Shown here piece after piece: positions 28,536 through 38,256 of a stretch of DNA of 64,000 bases. The translations under genes were made by a program, and so were the position numbers. This DNA is from Mycobacterium sp. 852002-51163_SCH5372311 (GTDB lineage Bacteria > Actinomycetota > Actinomycetes > Mycobacteriales > Mycobacteriaceae), in contig NZ_LZIJ01000089.1 of the NCBI RefSeq assembly GCF_001667115.1, forward strand, positions 1-64,000, written 5' to 3'. How positions within the stretch are numbered: the stretch's first letter is position 1; each line of letters begins with the position of its first letter. The notes under the pieces are model-generated. The model was not told where the DNA came from. It saw nothing but the letters and a program-made list of their open reading frames with translations, and made no database searches.

Positions 28536-30158
28536 ATGGCATCTCGTATCGAACAAGCCGTCGGAATCATCAGCACCCTGCGGCGAGCCCGCATGATCGC
28601 CCCGATGCGCCCTGACCGCTACTTGAAGATGGCCGCCGCCATGCGTCGCGAAGGCATGGGGATGACGGTGGGTTTCGCCAGCGCCGCACAGCGTTGCCCG
28701 GACCGTCCCGGCCTGGTCGACGAGGTGGGCACGCTGACCTGGCGGCAGCTCGACGAGCGGATCAACGCATTGGCGGCAGCCTTGCAGAAGATGCCCTCCG
28801 GCCGCCCGAAGGTTATCGGGATCATGTGCCGCAATCACCGCGGTTTCGTCGAGTCGTTGGTGGCGGCGAACCGGATCGGCTCCGACGTCTTGCTGCTCAA
28901 CACCTCGTTTGCCGGTCCGGCAATGGCCGACGTGGTCAACCGCGAAGGTGTCGACGCGGTCATCTATGACGAGGAGTTCACTGCGACGGTGGACCGCGCG
29001 CTGGCCGACCAACCGGATGCCCTCCGCATCGTGGCTTGGGCTGACGGTGACCACGAGCTAACGGTCGAGAAGCTGATCACCGATCACCTCGGGCAACAGC
29101 CCGAACGCACCGGCGGAAAGAGCAAGATCATCCTGCTCACCTCCGGAACCACCGGAACGCCTAAGGGCGCCAAGCAATCTGGTGGGGGCGCCGGAATCGG
29201 CACGCTCAAGGCCATCCTGGACCGCACGCCGTGGCGCGCGGAGGAGACCGTCGTGATCGTGGCGCCGATGTTCCACGCGTGGGGGTTTTCGCAACTGATC
29301 TTCGCTGCGTCGATGGCCTGCACGGTGGTCACCCGCCGCAAATTCGACCCGGAGGCCACCTTGGACCTCATCGACCGTCACCAGGCGACGGGCCTGGCGG
29401 TGGTGCCGGTGATGTTCGACCGCATCATGGATCTGCCCGACGAGGTGCGCAACCGCTACAGCGGCCGCTCGTTGCGGTTCGCCGCGGCATCCGGGTCGCG
29501 CATGCGGCCCGACGTCGTCATCTCGTTCATGGACCAGTTCGGCGACGTGATCTACAACAACTACAACGCGACCGAGGCCGGCATGATCGCCACCGCCACG
29601 CCGGAGGATTTGCGCGCCGCACCAGACACCGCCGGCCGACCGGCCGGTGGAACCGAAATCCGGATCCTGGACCAGGAATTCAACGAACTGCCGACCGGCG
29701 AAGTCGGCACCATCTACGTCCGCAACGACACCCAGTTCGACGGCTACACCTCGGGCGCCTCTAAAGATTTTCACGCCGGGTTCATGTCCTCGGGCGACGT
29801 CGGCTTCCTCGACGAGAACGGTCGGCTGTTCGTCGTCGGTCGCGATGACGAGATGATCGTCTCCGGCGGCGAGAATGTCTACCCGATCGAGGTGGAGAAG
29901 ACGCTGGCGGCCCACCCCGAGGTGGCCGAGGCCGCGGTGATCGGCGTCGACGACGAGCAGTACGGGCAGCGGCTGGCGGCATTCGTGGTGCTCGAACCCG
30001 GCGGCACGGCTGACGTCGAGACCCTCAAGCAACACGTCCGCGAGAACTTGGCCAACTACAAGGTGCCCCGGGAAATAACCATCCTCGACGAGCTTCCCCG
30101 CGGCAGCACCGGCAAGATCCAGCGCAACGAACTCAAATCGCTGGTGAGTGACTCATGA
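28536..30158 (+). CDS. fadD12: Fatty-acid-CoA ligase FadD12
   Basis: ANL-family acyl-CoA synthetase of 540 aa. A3 motif LTSGTTGTPKGAK near residue 203, A5 NNYNATEAG near residue 340, A8 GRDDEMIVSGGENVYP near residue 435 and A10 GSTGKIQRNEL at the end. N-terminal about 50 residues precede the adenylation core. The ATG at 28536 follows the acyltransferase by 3 bp, and the stop overlaps the lipO ATG at 30155. Gene order matches Rv1428c-fadD12-lipO, the basis for the symbol. Confidence 0.88.
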   Translation: MASRIEQAVGIISTLRRARMIAPMRPDRYLKMAAAMRREGMGMTVGFASAAQRCPDRPGLVDEVGTLTWRQLDERINALAAALQKMPSGRPKVIGIMCRNHRGFVESLVAANRIGSDVLLLNTSFAGPAMADVVNREGVDAVIYDEEFTATVDRALADQPDALRIVAWADGDHELTVEKLITDHLGQQPERTGGKSKIILLTSGTTGTPKGAKQSGGGAGIGTLKAILDRTPWRAEETVVIVAPMFHAWGFSQLIFAASMACTVVTRRKFDPEATLDLIDRHQATGLAVVPVMFDRIMDLPDEVRNRYSGRSLRFAAASGSRMRPDVVISFMDQFGDVIYNNYNATEAGMIATATPEDLRAAPDTAGRPAGGTEIRILDQEFNELPTGEVGTIYVRNDTQFDGYTSGASKDFHAGFMSSGDVGFLDENGRLFVVGRDDEMIVSGGENVYPIEVEKTLAAHPEVAEAAVIGVDDEQYGQRLAAFVVLEPGGTADVETLKQHVRENLANYKVPREITILDELPRGSTGKIQRNELKSLVSDS

Positions 30159-31441
30159 GGGGCGCACGGCTGCTACGGACACTGCGAAAGCCGAGGCCAC
30201 TGACCCGGGGCGCGCTGGAATTACTCAACGCCGCCAACGGATTACGTCCGCTCAGCCGCAACCCGTACGCCTCGGTGCTGGTGTTCTGGTTCGGTTGGCC
30301 GGCATCGGAGGTGCCGGGCATTTACGGTGCCGCCTCGGTACTGGACGCCGTGCGCCGTGGCCGTCGCGGCGATTTCGCCGGCGCGAAAGGCAAAGCGGCG
30401 CTTGCCCTTACCGTCGCATCATGGGGCATCCTGGGGGTGATCCGCTATCGCGGTACGACCACCGCCGGCCCGGTGCTGGAAGCCGGTCTGGCCGACCAAC
30501 TCGGCCCAGACTACGAACAGGAACTCAAAGCACTGCCGACGCAGCCGACCCGCAGCGGCCGGCGCAACCTACCGCTGCGCACCACGGTGGCCCGGCGGCG
30601 CTTCGTCGACAAGCAGAACGTCGTGTCCTACGGGCCGCACGGGCACGCCAACCTGGCCGACATCTGGCGTCGCCGCGACCTCCCGCGTGACGGGAAGGCC
30701 CCGGTGCTGCTGCAGGTACCAGGCGGGGCATGGATGATCGGGTGGCGACGTCCCCAGGCGTATCCCTTGATGACTCAACTGGTTTCGCGCGGCTGGGTGT
30801 GCGTCTCGATGAACTACCGCGTCTCCCCGCTGCATACCTGGCCCGACCACATCGTCGACGTCAAGCGCGCGCTGGCGTGGGTCAAGGAGAATATCGCGGC
30901 CTACGGTGGGGATCCGGATTTCGTTGCGATCAGCGGAGGTTCGGCCGGAGGTCACCTGTCTGCCCTGGCGGCACTGACTCCCAACGACCCCAAGTTCCAG
31001 CCCGGCTTCGAAGAAGCCGACACGTCGGTGGTGGCCGCCGTCCCGTTTTACGGTCGCTACGAGTGGTACACCACCGAGGCACCGGGCCGTGCGCAATTCG
31101 TCGACGTGCTCGAAAAGCTAGTGGTCAAGCAGAAATTCAGCACGCACCGCGACATCTACCTCGACGCCTCGCCGCTGCGGTACGTACACGCCGACGCGCC
31201 GCCGTTCTTCGTACTGCACGGAACAGACGACTCGCTGATCCCGGTCGCCGAGGCGCGGGAATTCGTGGAAGAACTGCGTGAGGTTTCCAAGTCCCCCGTC
31301 GCCTATGCCGAGCTGCCGTACGCCCAGCACGCCTTCGACATCTTCGGTTCCCCACGGGCTCACCTGGCCGCCGATGCCGTCTCCCGGTTTTTGTCCTGGG
31401 TGTACGTGACGAATCCGCCTCCGTCACACGGCAAGCGCTAA
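30155..31441 (+). CDS. lipO: Esterase/lipase LipO, alpha/beta hydrolase
   Basis: 428 aa hydrolase with an N-terminal membrane-associated part. Hydrophobic segments near residues 40-55 and 85-100 precede the alpha/beta domain. The nucleophile elbow is ISGGSAGGHLS near residue 265, with the acid in HGTDDSLIP and the histidine in YAQHAFD. The oxyanion motif is PGGAW (LLQVPGGAWMIGW), not HGGG as in the two HSL esterases at 55-57 kb. It overlaps the fadD12 stop and is convergent with the WS/DGAT gene, 4 bp away. Confidence 0.85.
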   Translation: MRGARLLRTLRKPRPLTRGALELLNAANGLRPLSRNPYASVLVFWFGWPASEVPGIYGAASVLDAVRRGRRGDFAGAKGKAALALTVASWGILGVIRYRGTTTAGPVLEAGLADQLGPDYEQELKALPTQPTRSGRRNLPLRTTVARRRFVDKQNVVSYGPHGHANLADIWRRRDLPRDGKAPVLLQVPGGAWMIGWRRPQAYPLMTQLVSRGWVCVSMNYRVSPLHTWPDHIVDVKRALAWVKENIAAYGGDPDFVAISGGSAGGHLSALAALTPNDPKFQPGFEEADTSVVAAVPFYGRYEWYTTEAPGRAQFVDVLEKLVVKQKFSTHRDIYLDASPLRYVHADAPPFFVLHGTDDSLIPVAEAREFVEELREVSKSPVAYAELPYAQHAFDIFGSPRAHLAADAVSRFLSWVYVTNPPPSHGKR

Positions 31442-31445
31442 CGGC

Positions 31446-32834
31446 TTATAGCTGTTCGGCGGCGCGTTCGAGTTCGGCCAGCGCCGGCTCGATGGCGTCA
31501 GCCATCTCGTCGATGTCGTTGGCCACCTCGGGCGTGGTGACGAAGCCGAAGTCCAGGTATTCCTGGTAGGAGAAACAGGTGATGTTCAGCGCGACGTCCA
31601 TCACCGGTGGCCCGAGGGGCACTAACGAATCCAGCTTGGCGCCGGCCATGTACAGCGGGAAGGGCGGGCCCGGGACATTGGAGACCACCAGGTTGATCGG
31701 CGCCAGGTTGTGCGACAGCCCGGTCGCTGTGTAGGCGCGCGCGGCGAGCTGCAGCAGGCCGGGCGGCGTGGTCTCGGTCAGTCCCATTATTTGATGAGCC
31801 GACAACGCCTTGGCCATTTCCTTTGCGCTTCGGGTACTTTCGTGAATGGCTTTGAGCCGCTCCCCCGCATCCTCGACATCGGTGGCCAGCGACGCGGTCA
31901 TCGAGCTGATCTGGTTGCCGACGTCGCTGGCGGTCGCATCGGTGCGGGTCGAGACCGGGATCTGCGCGATCAGCGGCTTGGCCGGCAGCTCGTTACGCTT
32001 CTGCAAGTACTCGCGCGCGGCACCAGCCACCATCGCAAGCACCACGTCGTTGAGCTTCACACCGAACGCGTCCTTGACAGTCTTGGCCCGGGCCAGCTCG
32101 ACGCGGGTACCGCTGATCCGCCGGTGCGGCGACACGGTCGCGTTGAACCGGGTCTTCGGCGCCTCGAAATAGCCGGGCGGCTTGCTGCTGACGCCCAGTG
32201 CGGCGATCTGCTGACGCACAGTTTGCTCGAGCAGCCGGGTGATGCGAAACGGCGTCTTGACCGCCACGTTGATGAGTGCGCCGAGCGCGCGGCGTTCGAT
32301 GCCTGGAAGCTGAAATCCCACCAGTGACCCCACCGTCTCCTTCTGCGGCGGGCGCGGTTCCGGTGTGACATCCAACAGGATCTCGCCCAGTCCGGCGCCG
32401 GAAACGCCGTCCACGATGGCGTGATGCATCTTGGTCAGGGTCGCGATTCGGCCGCCCTCGACACCCTCGATGACCCACAGCTCCCACAACGGCCTGGAGC
32501 GGTCCAGCTTGTAGGACATCAGCCGGCCCACCAACTCCTCGACCTCGCGGCGGCCGCCTGGACCCGGAACTCCGATCCGGCGGAGATGGAAGTCGATGTC
32601 GAGATCCTGGTCCTCGACGAACCACGGCCGGTCCAGTCCGAGGGGGGCGCCGGTGACCCGCCACCGCAACTGCGGGAGCTCCGGCAGCCGCTCGATGAGC
32701 ATTTCGCGGAGTCGCTGAAAGCTGTAGTCAGGAGCATGCTCGATATCGCAGATCGCCAGCGCACCCACATGCATATGCCAGCCCGCAGTTTCCGCTGACC
32801 AAAACGCCGCATCGACACTCGAAAGCCGCTTCAT
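31446..32834 (-). CDS. WS/DGAT-type acyltransferase (Rv1425-like)
   Basis: Second triacylglycerol/wax ester synthase family member, 462 aa. The catalytic motif is [12 protein letters not shown] near residue 137; [12 protein letters not shown] begins the protein, [10 protein letters not shown] and [14 protein letters not shown] are other family landmarks. The start is ATG 32834 (MKRLSS); a longer reading to 32945 is low-quality upstream sequence. It has no gene between it and whiA except the 407-bp repeat-containing gap. Confidence 0.88.
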   Translation of the reverse strand: MKRLSSVDAAFWSAETAGWHMHVGALAICDIEHAPDYSFQRLREMLIERLPELPQLRWRVTGAPLGLDRPWFVEDQDLDIDFHLRRIGVPGPGGRREVEELVGRLMSYKLDRSRPLWELWVIEGVEGGRIATLTKMHHAIVDGVSGAGLGEILLDVTPEPRPPQKETVGSLVGFQLPGIERRALGALINVAVKTPFRITRLLEQTVRQQIAALGVSSKPPGYFEAPKTRFNATVSPHRRISGTRVELARAKTVKDAFGVKLNDVVLAMVAGAAREYLQKRNELPAKPLIAQIPVSTRTDATASDVGNQISSMTASLATDVEDAGERLKAIHESTRSAKEMAKALSAHQIMGLTETTPPGLLQLAARAYTATGLSHNLAPINLVVSNVPGPPFPLYMAGAKLDSLVPLGPPVMDVALNITCFSYQEYLDFGFVTTPEVANDIDEMADAIEPALAELERAAEQL

Positions 32835-33014
32835 GCGATGACCGTAGCGCCCGTCTGGGTGCCGCGCCCAGCGATCGGCGACAATCTCACGGCGCGCGGC
32901 GGCATGACCGCGTCCGACTCGGGAATGTGCACGCTCTTCGCGCACATGGCTTGGACGCCTCGTGATTTGCCGCGCACGTGTCTGCCGGCGGCATTCGATG
33001 TCTCGCGGTTGGGT

Positions 33015-33088
33015 GTGAATCCTGGGCTTTGCGAGTGAATCCTGGGCTTTGCGGGTGAATCCTGGGCTTTGCGGGTGAATCCTGGGCG
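33015..33088 (+). repeat. 20-bp tandem array A, about 3.7 units
   Basis: Unit GTGAATCCTGGGCTTTGCGG. Copies start at 33015, 33035, 33055 and 33075; the first ends in A rather than G and the fourth is broken after GTGAATCCTGGGC. The period is not a multiple of three, so it is not a coding repeat. Near-identity of units suggests recent expansion. Confidence 0.9.
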
Positions 33089-33116
33089 GAGATTCGGGCC
33101 GATCCCCCGCCCTACG

Positions 33117-33196
33117 CTCACAGCGAACGCCGTCAGCTCACACCCAACGCCGTCAGCTCACTCCCAACGCCGTCAGCTCACTCCGAACGCCGGCAG
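33117..33196 (-). repeat. 20-bp tandem array B, four units
   Basis: On the plus strand the units are CTCACAGCGAACGCCGTCAG and three variants starting at 33117, 33137, 33157 and 33177. On the minus strand each unit begins GTGAG(C) and continues CTGACGGCGTT. Array A units begin GTGA on the plus strand, so the arrays share period and initial word in opposite orientation. Confidence 0.9.
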
Positions 33197-33241
33197 GCCC
33201 CTAGGGAGTGACCGGCGGGGCCGGCGATGCGAGCCCAGACG

Positions 33242-34225
33242 CTAGGCGTCCTCGAGCAGGTCGGGCGTCACCGCCGACTCGGTGTCGGGGATGCCGTCGA
33301 CCTTCGCCTTGCGATCGGCCATCGACAAAAGCCGTCGAATGCGGCCCGCCACAGCGTCTTTCGTCATCGGAGGGTCCGCGAGCCGGCCCAGCTCCTCCAG
33401 GGAAGCCTGCCGGTGCTCGACGCGCAATTTGCCGGCCGAGGCCAGGTGATCGGGCACGGTGTCGCCGAGGATCTCCAGCGCCCGCTCCACTCTGGCGGCC
33501 GCCGCCACCGCCGCCCGAGCCGAGCGGCGCAGATTGGCGTCGTCGAAATTGGCGAGCCGGTTGGCCGTAGCACGCACCTCACGACGCAACCGGCGCTCCT
33601 CCCAGATCACCCGGGTGTCCTGGGCACCCATCCGGGTCAGCAAGGTGCCGATCGCTTCGCCGTCGCGTATCACCACCCGGTCGGCGCCGCGCACCTCGCG
33701 GGCCTTGGCGCTGACCCCCAGCCGCCGCGCCGCCCCTACCAGAGCAAGCGCGGCCTCGGGACCGGGACAACTGACCTCCAGCGCCGACGAACGTCCCGGT
33801 TCGGTCAGCGAGCCGTGCGCCAGAAAGGCGCCCCGCCATGCGGCCTCGGCGTCGCCGACGCTGCCCCCGACGACCTGGGCGGGCAGGCCCCGCACCGGGC
33901 GCCCCCGCATGTCGAGCAGCCCGGTCTGACGGGCCAGCGCCTCCCCGTCGTTGGCGACTCGCAGCACGTAACGGGTGCTCTTGCGAATCCCACTGGCCGA
34001 CAACACATGCACGACGGCGTTGTACCCGTACAAGTCGAAGATGTCCTTACGCAGCCGGCGCGCGATGCCGCCCAGGTCGACCTCGGCCTCCACGACCACC
34101 CGGCCGCCCACGATGTGCAATCCCCCGGCGAACCTCAGCAGCGACGTGACCTCTGCCCGCCGTGCACTGACAGATTTCACCACCAGGCGGCTGAGCTCTT
34201 CCTTGACTTCGGTCGTCATCGCCAC
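33242..34225 (-). CDS. whiA: WhiA DNA-binding regulator
   Basis: 327 aa. WhiA pairs a degenerate LAGLIDADG-like N-terminal domain with a C-terminal helix-turn-helix and controls sporulation/cell-division genes in actinobacteria. The N-terminal [12 protein letters not shown], central [15 protein letters not shown] and the C-terminal [23 protein letters not shown] are all present. The start is GTG 34225 (MAMTTEV). It is the fourth gene of uvrC-rapZ-yvcK-whiA, 6 bp after yvcK, an order conserved through Gram-positives. Confidence 0.96.
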   Translation of the reverse strand: MAMTTEVKEELSRLVVKSVSARRAEVTSLLRFAGGLHIVGGRVVVEAEVDLGGIARRLRKDIFDLYGYNAVVHVLSASGIRKSTRYVLRVANDGEALARQTGLLDMRGRPVRGLPAQVVGGSVGDAEAAWRGAFLAHGSLTEPGRSSALEVSCPGPEAALALVGAARRLGVSAKAREVRGADRVVIRDGEAIGTLLTRMGAQDTRVIWEERRLRREVRATANRLANFDDANLRRSARAAVAAAARVERALEILGDTVPDHLASAGKLRVEHRQASLEELGRLADPPMTKDAVAGRIRRLLSMADRKAKVDGIPDTESAVTPDLLEDA

Positions 34226-34231
34226 GCGTCG

Positions 34232-35305
34232 TCACCCCTTGGTCCGTTGTCGACCCGGCCCATGCACGCCACTCTGTGAACGTTCACCGTCGATCGAGAT
34301 CTCTTCGGTGGCCGTCGCAGCAGGCGCCGCCGGGCCATCATCACCCACGCGTACCCCATCCAAAGCCGCCGCCAGCTTGCCCGGGTCATGTAAAGGTGTA
34401 CCAGGTCTGGCCACGTCGACGAAGTGGACCTCGGCTTGCAGCAGTGTTGCGGTGCGGCGCAGCTGATCCCGTTCCCGCTCACTTGGCACTCGTTCGGCAT
34501 CGATGATGATGTCGTGCACGGTGAACCCGGACGGTGCATGCTGGGCCAGCACGTGCAGGTGCCGCTCCACCGAGAAGCCGGCGGTCTCCCCCGGTTCGGC
34601 CACCAGGTTGAGCACCAGCGCCCGTCGGGCCGTGGTGGCCCGCAGGGCCGCGGCCAGCCCAGGCACCAGCACGTGCGGGATCACGCTGGTGAACCACGAT
34701 CCGGGTCCCAGCACCACCAGGTCGGCGGCCATGATGGCGTCGATGGCCTGCCGGGTCGCCCGCGGGTCGGCGGGTAGCAACCGGACTCGCCGGACCTTCC
34801 CCGGAGTGGTGGCGATCGCCACCTGGCCGCGGATCACCCGGAACATTCGCGGGTCGGCTTCCAGGCCCGACACGTCGGCTTCGATCTGCAGCGCGATCGG
34901 GCACATCGGCAGCACCCTGCCCTTCACGCCGAGGATGCGGCCGAGCTCGTCGAGGGCGGCGACCGGATCGGCAAGCATTTCGTTGAGCCCGGCCAGCAGC
35001 AGGTTGCCGATCGGATGTCCGGCCAGGGCACCACTACCGCCGAACCGGTGTTGCAGGATAGTAGCCCACAGCCGTCCGTATGGACTGTCGGATGCCAACG
35101 CCGCCAACGCCATTCGCAGATCTCCGGGTGGCACCACCTCTAGTTCGCTGCGCAGCCGGCCCGAGGAGCCACCGTCGTCCGCGACCGTCACGATGGCGGT
35201 GACGTAGGGCGTCAGCCGGCGGGCGGCCGACAATGTTGCGTACAGGCCGTGTCCGCCACCGAGGGCAACGATGCTTTGGTTCGCGGGGCTGACGGGTGAG
35301 GTCAT
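34232..35305 (-). CDS. YvcK/CofD-like nucleotide-sugar-binding regulator (Rv1422)
   Basis: 357 aa, cytoplasmic, CofD-like fold. YvcK family proteins bind UDP-GlcNAc and affect peptidoglycan/carbon flux. Landmarks are VALGGGHGLYATLSAAR near residue 12, TVADDGGSSGRLR near residue 42 and LVVLGPGSWFTSVIPH near residue 195. A C-terminal extension of about 50 aa is poorly conserved (APAATATEEIS), typical of the mycobacterial form. The start overlaps the rapZ stop (ATGA at 35302-35305). Confidence 0.93.
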   Translation of the reverse strand: MTSPVSPANQSIVALGGGHGLYATLSAARRLTPYVTAIVTVADDGGSSGRLRSELEVVPPGDLRMALAALASDSPYGRLWATILQHRFGGSGALAGHPIGNLLLAGLNEMLADPVAALDELGRILGVKGRVLPMCPIALQIEADVSGLEADPRMFRVIRGQVAIATTPGKVRRVRLLPADPRATRQAIDAIMAADLVVLGPGSWFTSVIPHVLVPGLAAALRATTARRALVLNLVAEPGETAGFSVERHLHVLAQHAPSGFTVHDIIIDAERVPSERERDQLRRTATLLQAEVHFVDVARPGTPLHDPGKLAAALDGVRVGDDGPAAPAATATEEISIDGERSQSGVHGPGRQRTKG

Positions 35306-36186
35306 TCGCGACCCAGATCCCGGTGCAGCACCCGCACCGACAGTTGCGGATCGGACCGCAGCAGTCCCATCAATGCCTCGGCGATCGCGACGCTGCGGTG
35401 CTTACCGCCGGTGCAGCCGATGGCGACCGTCATATAGCGCTTCCCCTCTCGGCGGTAGCCCTCGACGACCAACGACAGCAACTGATGGTAGGCGTCGAGA
35501 AAGTCGGCCGCGCCAGGTTGGCCCAACACGTATTCGCGGACCGCAGGATGTTGGCCGGTGAGCGGTCGCAACTCGTCGACCCAGTGCGGATTGGGGAGAA
35601 ACCGGACATCCATCACCATGTCGGCATCCATCGGCAGGCCGTATTTGAAGCCGAACGACTCGACGGTGACGCTGGTGGTCGCTCCGGCGTCGCCGCCGAA
35701 CGCGCGCTCGATGCTCTCCCGTAAACCGCGCACGGACAATGTCGACGTGTCGATGATCAGGTCTGCGGTGGCGCGGACCTGGGCCAGCATCCTGCGTTCG
35801 GCGGCAATTCCTTCGGCCAGGGTCTGCTGGCCCTGCAACGGATGACTGCGGCGATTCTGTTCGTAGCGGCGGACCAGCATGTCGTCTGATGCCTCCAGAA
35901 ACACGACGCGGGGGGTGATGTGGCGGGTAGCCAATTCGGTGCGCACCGAATCCAGGTCGCCGGTGAATCCGCGGGACCGCACATCCATCACCACCGCCAG
36001 CTGGGTGATCCGCGATCCGGCCGCCAGCCCGAAATCGACCATCCGGGTGATCAGCTGGGGCGGCAGATTGTCGGCCACGTACCACCCGAGGTCCTCGAGC
36101 ACTTTGGCCGCGGTGCCGCGCCCGGCACCGGACAACCCGGTCACCAGCACGACGTCGATATCGGCCGGCGAATCCTCGACGGTCAT
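35302..36186 (-). CDS. rapZ: RapZ/YvcJ-type nucleotide-binding protein (Rv1421)
   Basis: 294 aa with a P-loop [14 protein letters not shown] near residue 15; the lysine of the classic GKS/T is replaced by Arg (GRGT), as in other mycobacteria. The C-terminal half carries [14 protein letters not shown], the conserved RapZ motif. In E. coli RapZ controls glmS mRNA through small RNAs; the Gram-positive role is less clear. ATG 36186 overlaps the uvrC TGA. The apparent open frame up to 37119 lies within uvrC and is not used. Confidence 0.93.
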   Translation of the reverse strand: MTVEDSPADIDVVLVTGLSGAGRGTAAKVLEDLGWYVADNLPPQLITRMVDFGLAAGSRITQLAVVMDVRSRGFTGDLDSVRTELATRHITPRVVFLEASDDMLVRRYEQNRRSHPLQGQQTLAEGIAAERRMLAQVRATADLIIDTSTLSVRGLRESIERAFGGDAGATTSVTVESFGFKYGLPMDADMVMDVRFLPNPHWVDELRPLTGQHPAVREYVLGQPGAADFLDAYHQLLSLVVEGYRREGKRYMTVAIGCTGGKHRSVAIAEALMGLLRSDPQLSVRVLHRDLGRE

Positions 36187-38126
36187 TCCGGCGCTCCGGA
36201 GGAGTCGGGCCGCAGCGCCTCGAGCACGGCCGTGGCAGTGGCCACGCCGATACCCGGAACGGCGGTGATCTGGTCGACGGTGGCCTCCTTGAGGCGGGCT
36301 ATGGATCCGAAGTGGGTGACCAGAGCTTTGCGACGATGCTCTCCCAACCCGGGCACCGAGTCCAGCACCGATGCCGTCATGCGCTTGGATCGTTTGCTGC
36401 GATGGTAATTGATGGCAAATCGGTGTGCCTCGTCGCGGATCCGCTGCAACAGATACAGCCCCTCGCTGTTGCGCGGCATGATGATCGGATCCGGTTCCGA
36501 GGGCACCCACACCTCTTCGAGTCGCTTCGCCAAACCTATAACCGCGACGTCGCTGATACCGAGCTCGTCGAGCACCCCACTTGCCGCATTGACCTGCGGG
36601 GCGCCGCCGTCGACGACGAACAGGTTGGGCGGGTAGGCGAAGCGACGTGATTTGCCTTCCGGGGAAAGCAGATTCGGATCGCTCTGGTCCTGCAGGTGGC
36701 GCCAGAACCGGCGTCGGGTGACCTCGGCGATGGACGCGACGTCGTCGGAGCGTCCCTGCCCCGCGGCGTCGCGGATGCCGAAGTGGCGGTAGTCCGATTT
36801 GCGCGGCAGGCCGTCTTCGAATACCACCAGTGACCCCACCACGTCGGTGCCCTGCACGTGACTGACGTCGACACACTCGATCCGCAGTGGCGCAGCAGCC
36901 AACCCCAGCGCTTCCTGAATGTTCTGCAACGCAGCAGATCTCGCGTTGAAGTCGCCAGCACGCTTCAGCTTGTGTTGTTGCAGAGCGTCTTTCGCATTGC
37001 GCTGTACGGTTTCGGCCAGCGCACGCTTGTCGCCACGGCGGGGCACTCTCAGGACCACACGCCCGCCGCGCAGGCCGGACAGCCAGCTGGCCAGCTCTTC
37101 GGCGTTGGACGGCAGGCACGGCACCAGCACCTCGCGGGGCACCGGGTTGGCGGATTCGTCGGCCGCGCCGTCAAGTTCGGCCTGCTCGCCGTAGAACTGG
37201 GTGAGAAATTGCTCGACGAGTTGCTCCTCGCCCGAATCACCCGGGTCACCGGGCTTTTCGACGATCCAGCCGCGCTGGCCACGAACCCGGCCACCGCGGA
37301 CGTGGAACACTTGCACCGCCGCTTCCAGTTCATCGTCGGCGAAGGCGACCACGTCGGCGTCGGTGCCGTCGCCGAGCACCACGGCCTGTTTCTCCATGGC
37401 CCGCTTCAGCGCGGACAAATCGTCGCGCAGCCGCGCGGCCCGTTCGAAATCGAGCTGCTCGGCAGCGGCATTCATCTGCTGTTCGAGATTCCGGGCAAAA
37501 CGGTCGGTCTTGCCGGACAGGAAATCGCAGAAATCCATGACGATTTGGCGATGCTGCTCGGCAGTGACCCGGCCGATACACGGCGCCGAGCATTTGTCGA
37601 TGTAGCCGAGCAGGCATGGACGGTCGATTTGCTTGTGCCGCTTGAACACTCCGGCCGAACAGGTACGGGCCGGAAACACCCGGGTGAGCAGATCCAGCGT
37701 TTCCCGGATCGCCCAGGCGTGTGAGTAGGGCCCGAAGTAGCGCACGCCCTTGCGCCGCGGGCCGCGATAGACCATCAACCGCGGAAACTCCTCGTTGAGG
37801 GTGACGGCCAGCGCCGGATAGGACTTGTCGTCCCGGTAGCGGACGTTGAAGCGTGGATCGAACTCCTTGATCCAGTTGTATTCCAGCTGCAACGCCTCGA
37901 CTTCGGTGTTGACCACCGTCCACTCGACCTTGGCGGCGCTCGTCACCATCTGGCGGGTCCGCGGGTGCAGGCTGGCGACGTCGGCGAAGTAAGACGTCAG
38001 CCGGCTGCGCAGACTCTTGGCCTTGCCGACGTAGATGACTCGGCCGTGCGGGTCCCGGAATCGGTATACGCCCGGCTCGACCGGGATGGACCCGGGCGGG
38101 GGGCGATACGTCGCGGGATCTGGCAC
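36183..38126 (-). CDS. uvrC: Excinuclease ABC subunit C
   Basis: Nucleotide excision repair endonuclease, 647 aa, making both incisions with UvrAB. GIY-YIG domain at the N-terminus ([19 protein letters not shown], residues about 19-37); UVR coiled region near residues 200-235; C-terminal endonuclease half with [12 protein letters not shown] near residue 415 and [19 protein letters not shown] as the tandem helix-hairpin-helix. It starts with GTG 38126 and is divergent from the second zwf over about 130 bp with a long hairpin. Confidence 0.97.
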   Translation of the reverse strand: MPDPATYRPPPGSIPVEPGVYRFRDPHGRVIYVGKAKSLRSRLTSYFADVASLHPRTRQMVTSAAKVEWTVVNTEVEALQLEYNWIKEFDPRFNVRYRDDKSYPALAVTLNEEFPRLMVYRGPRRKGVRYFGPYSHAWAIRETLDLLTRVFPARTCSAGVFKRHKQIDRPCLLGYIDKCSAPCIGRVTAEQHRQIVMDFCDFLSGKTDRFARNLEQQMNAAAEQLDFERAARLRDDLSALKRAMEKQAVVLGDGTDADVVAFADDELEAAVQVFHVRGGRVRGQRGWIVEKPGDPGDSGEEQLVEQFLTQFYGEQAELDGAADESANPVPREVLVPCLPSNAEELASWLSGLRGGRVVLRVPRRGDKRALAETVQRNAKDALQQHKLKRAGDFNARSAALQNIQEALGLAAAPLRIECVDVSHVQGTDVVGSLVVFEDGLPRKSDYRHFGIRDAAGQGRSDDVASIAEVTRRRFWRHLQDQSDPNLLSPEGKSRRFAYPPNLFVVDGGAPQVNAASGVLDELGISDVAVIGLAKRLEEVWVPSEPDPIIMPRNSEGLYLLQRIRDEAHRFAINYHRSKRSKRMTASVLDSVPGLGEHRRKALVTHFGSIARLKEATVDQITAVPGIGVATATAVLEALRPDSSGAPE

Positions 38127-38165
38127 GTATCCCAGGCTATCGGGCGCTTAAGGGGTGGCGGCATC

Positions 38166-38235
38166 GGTGCCGAGCAGACGCAAAAGCACCACATTCGAGC
38201 CTGAATTAGGTGCTTTTGCGTCTGCTCGCGGCACC
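38166..38235. repeat. Long inverted repeat, hairpin family copy 1
   Basis: GAGCAGACGCAAAAGCACC (38172-38190) pairs perfectly with 38209-38227, with an 18-nt loop. GGTGCC (38166-38171) and GGCACC (38230-38235) extend the stem with a 2-nt bulge. It lies in the divergent uvrC/zwf gap, 21 bp before the zwf start. The core GAGCAGACxCAxAA recurs at 58773-58836. Confidence 0.8.
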
Positions 38236-38256
38236 AAAAGTGGAAGTATCGCGAGG

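Larger units (their letters stand above)
32835..33241. other. 407-bp non-coding gap holding two tandem arrays
   Basis: No supported gene. Between the whiA stop and the acyltransferase start, both on the minus strand. The centre holds two 20-bp-period arrays listed separately. The part next to the acyltransferase (32835-33010) must contain its promoter; I see no clear -10/-35 pair. The 28 bp between the arrays look unstructured. Confidence 0.6.

Noticed and set aside
33015..33196. CRISPR array
   Set aside because: Units are directly tandem with no unique spacers, and there are no cas genes.
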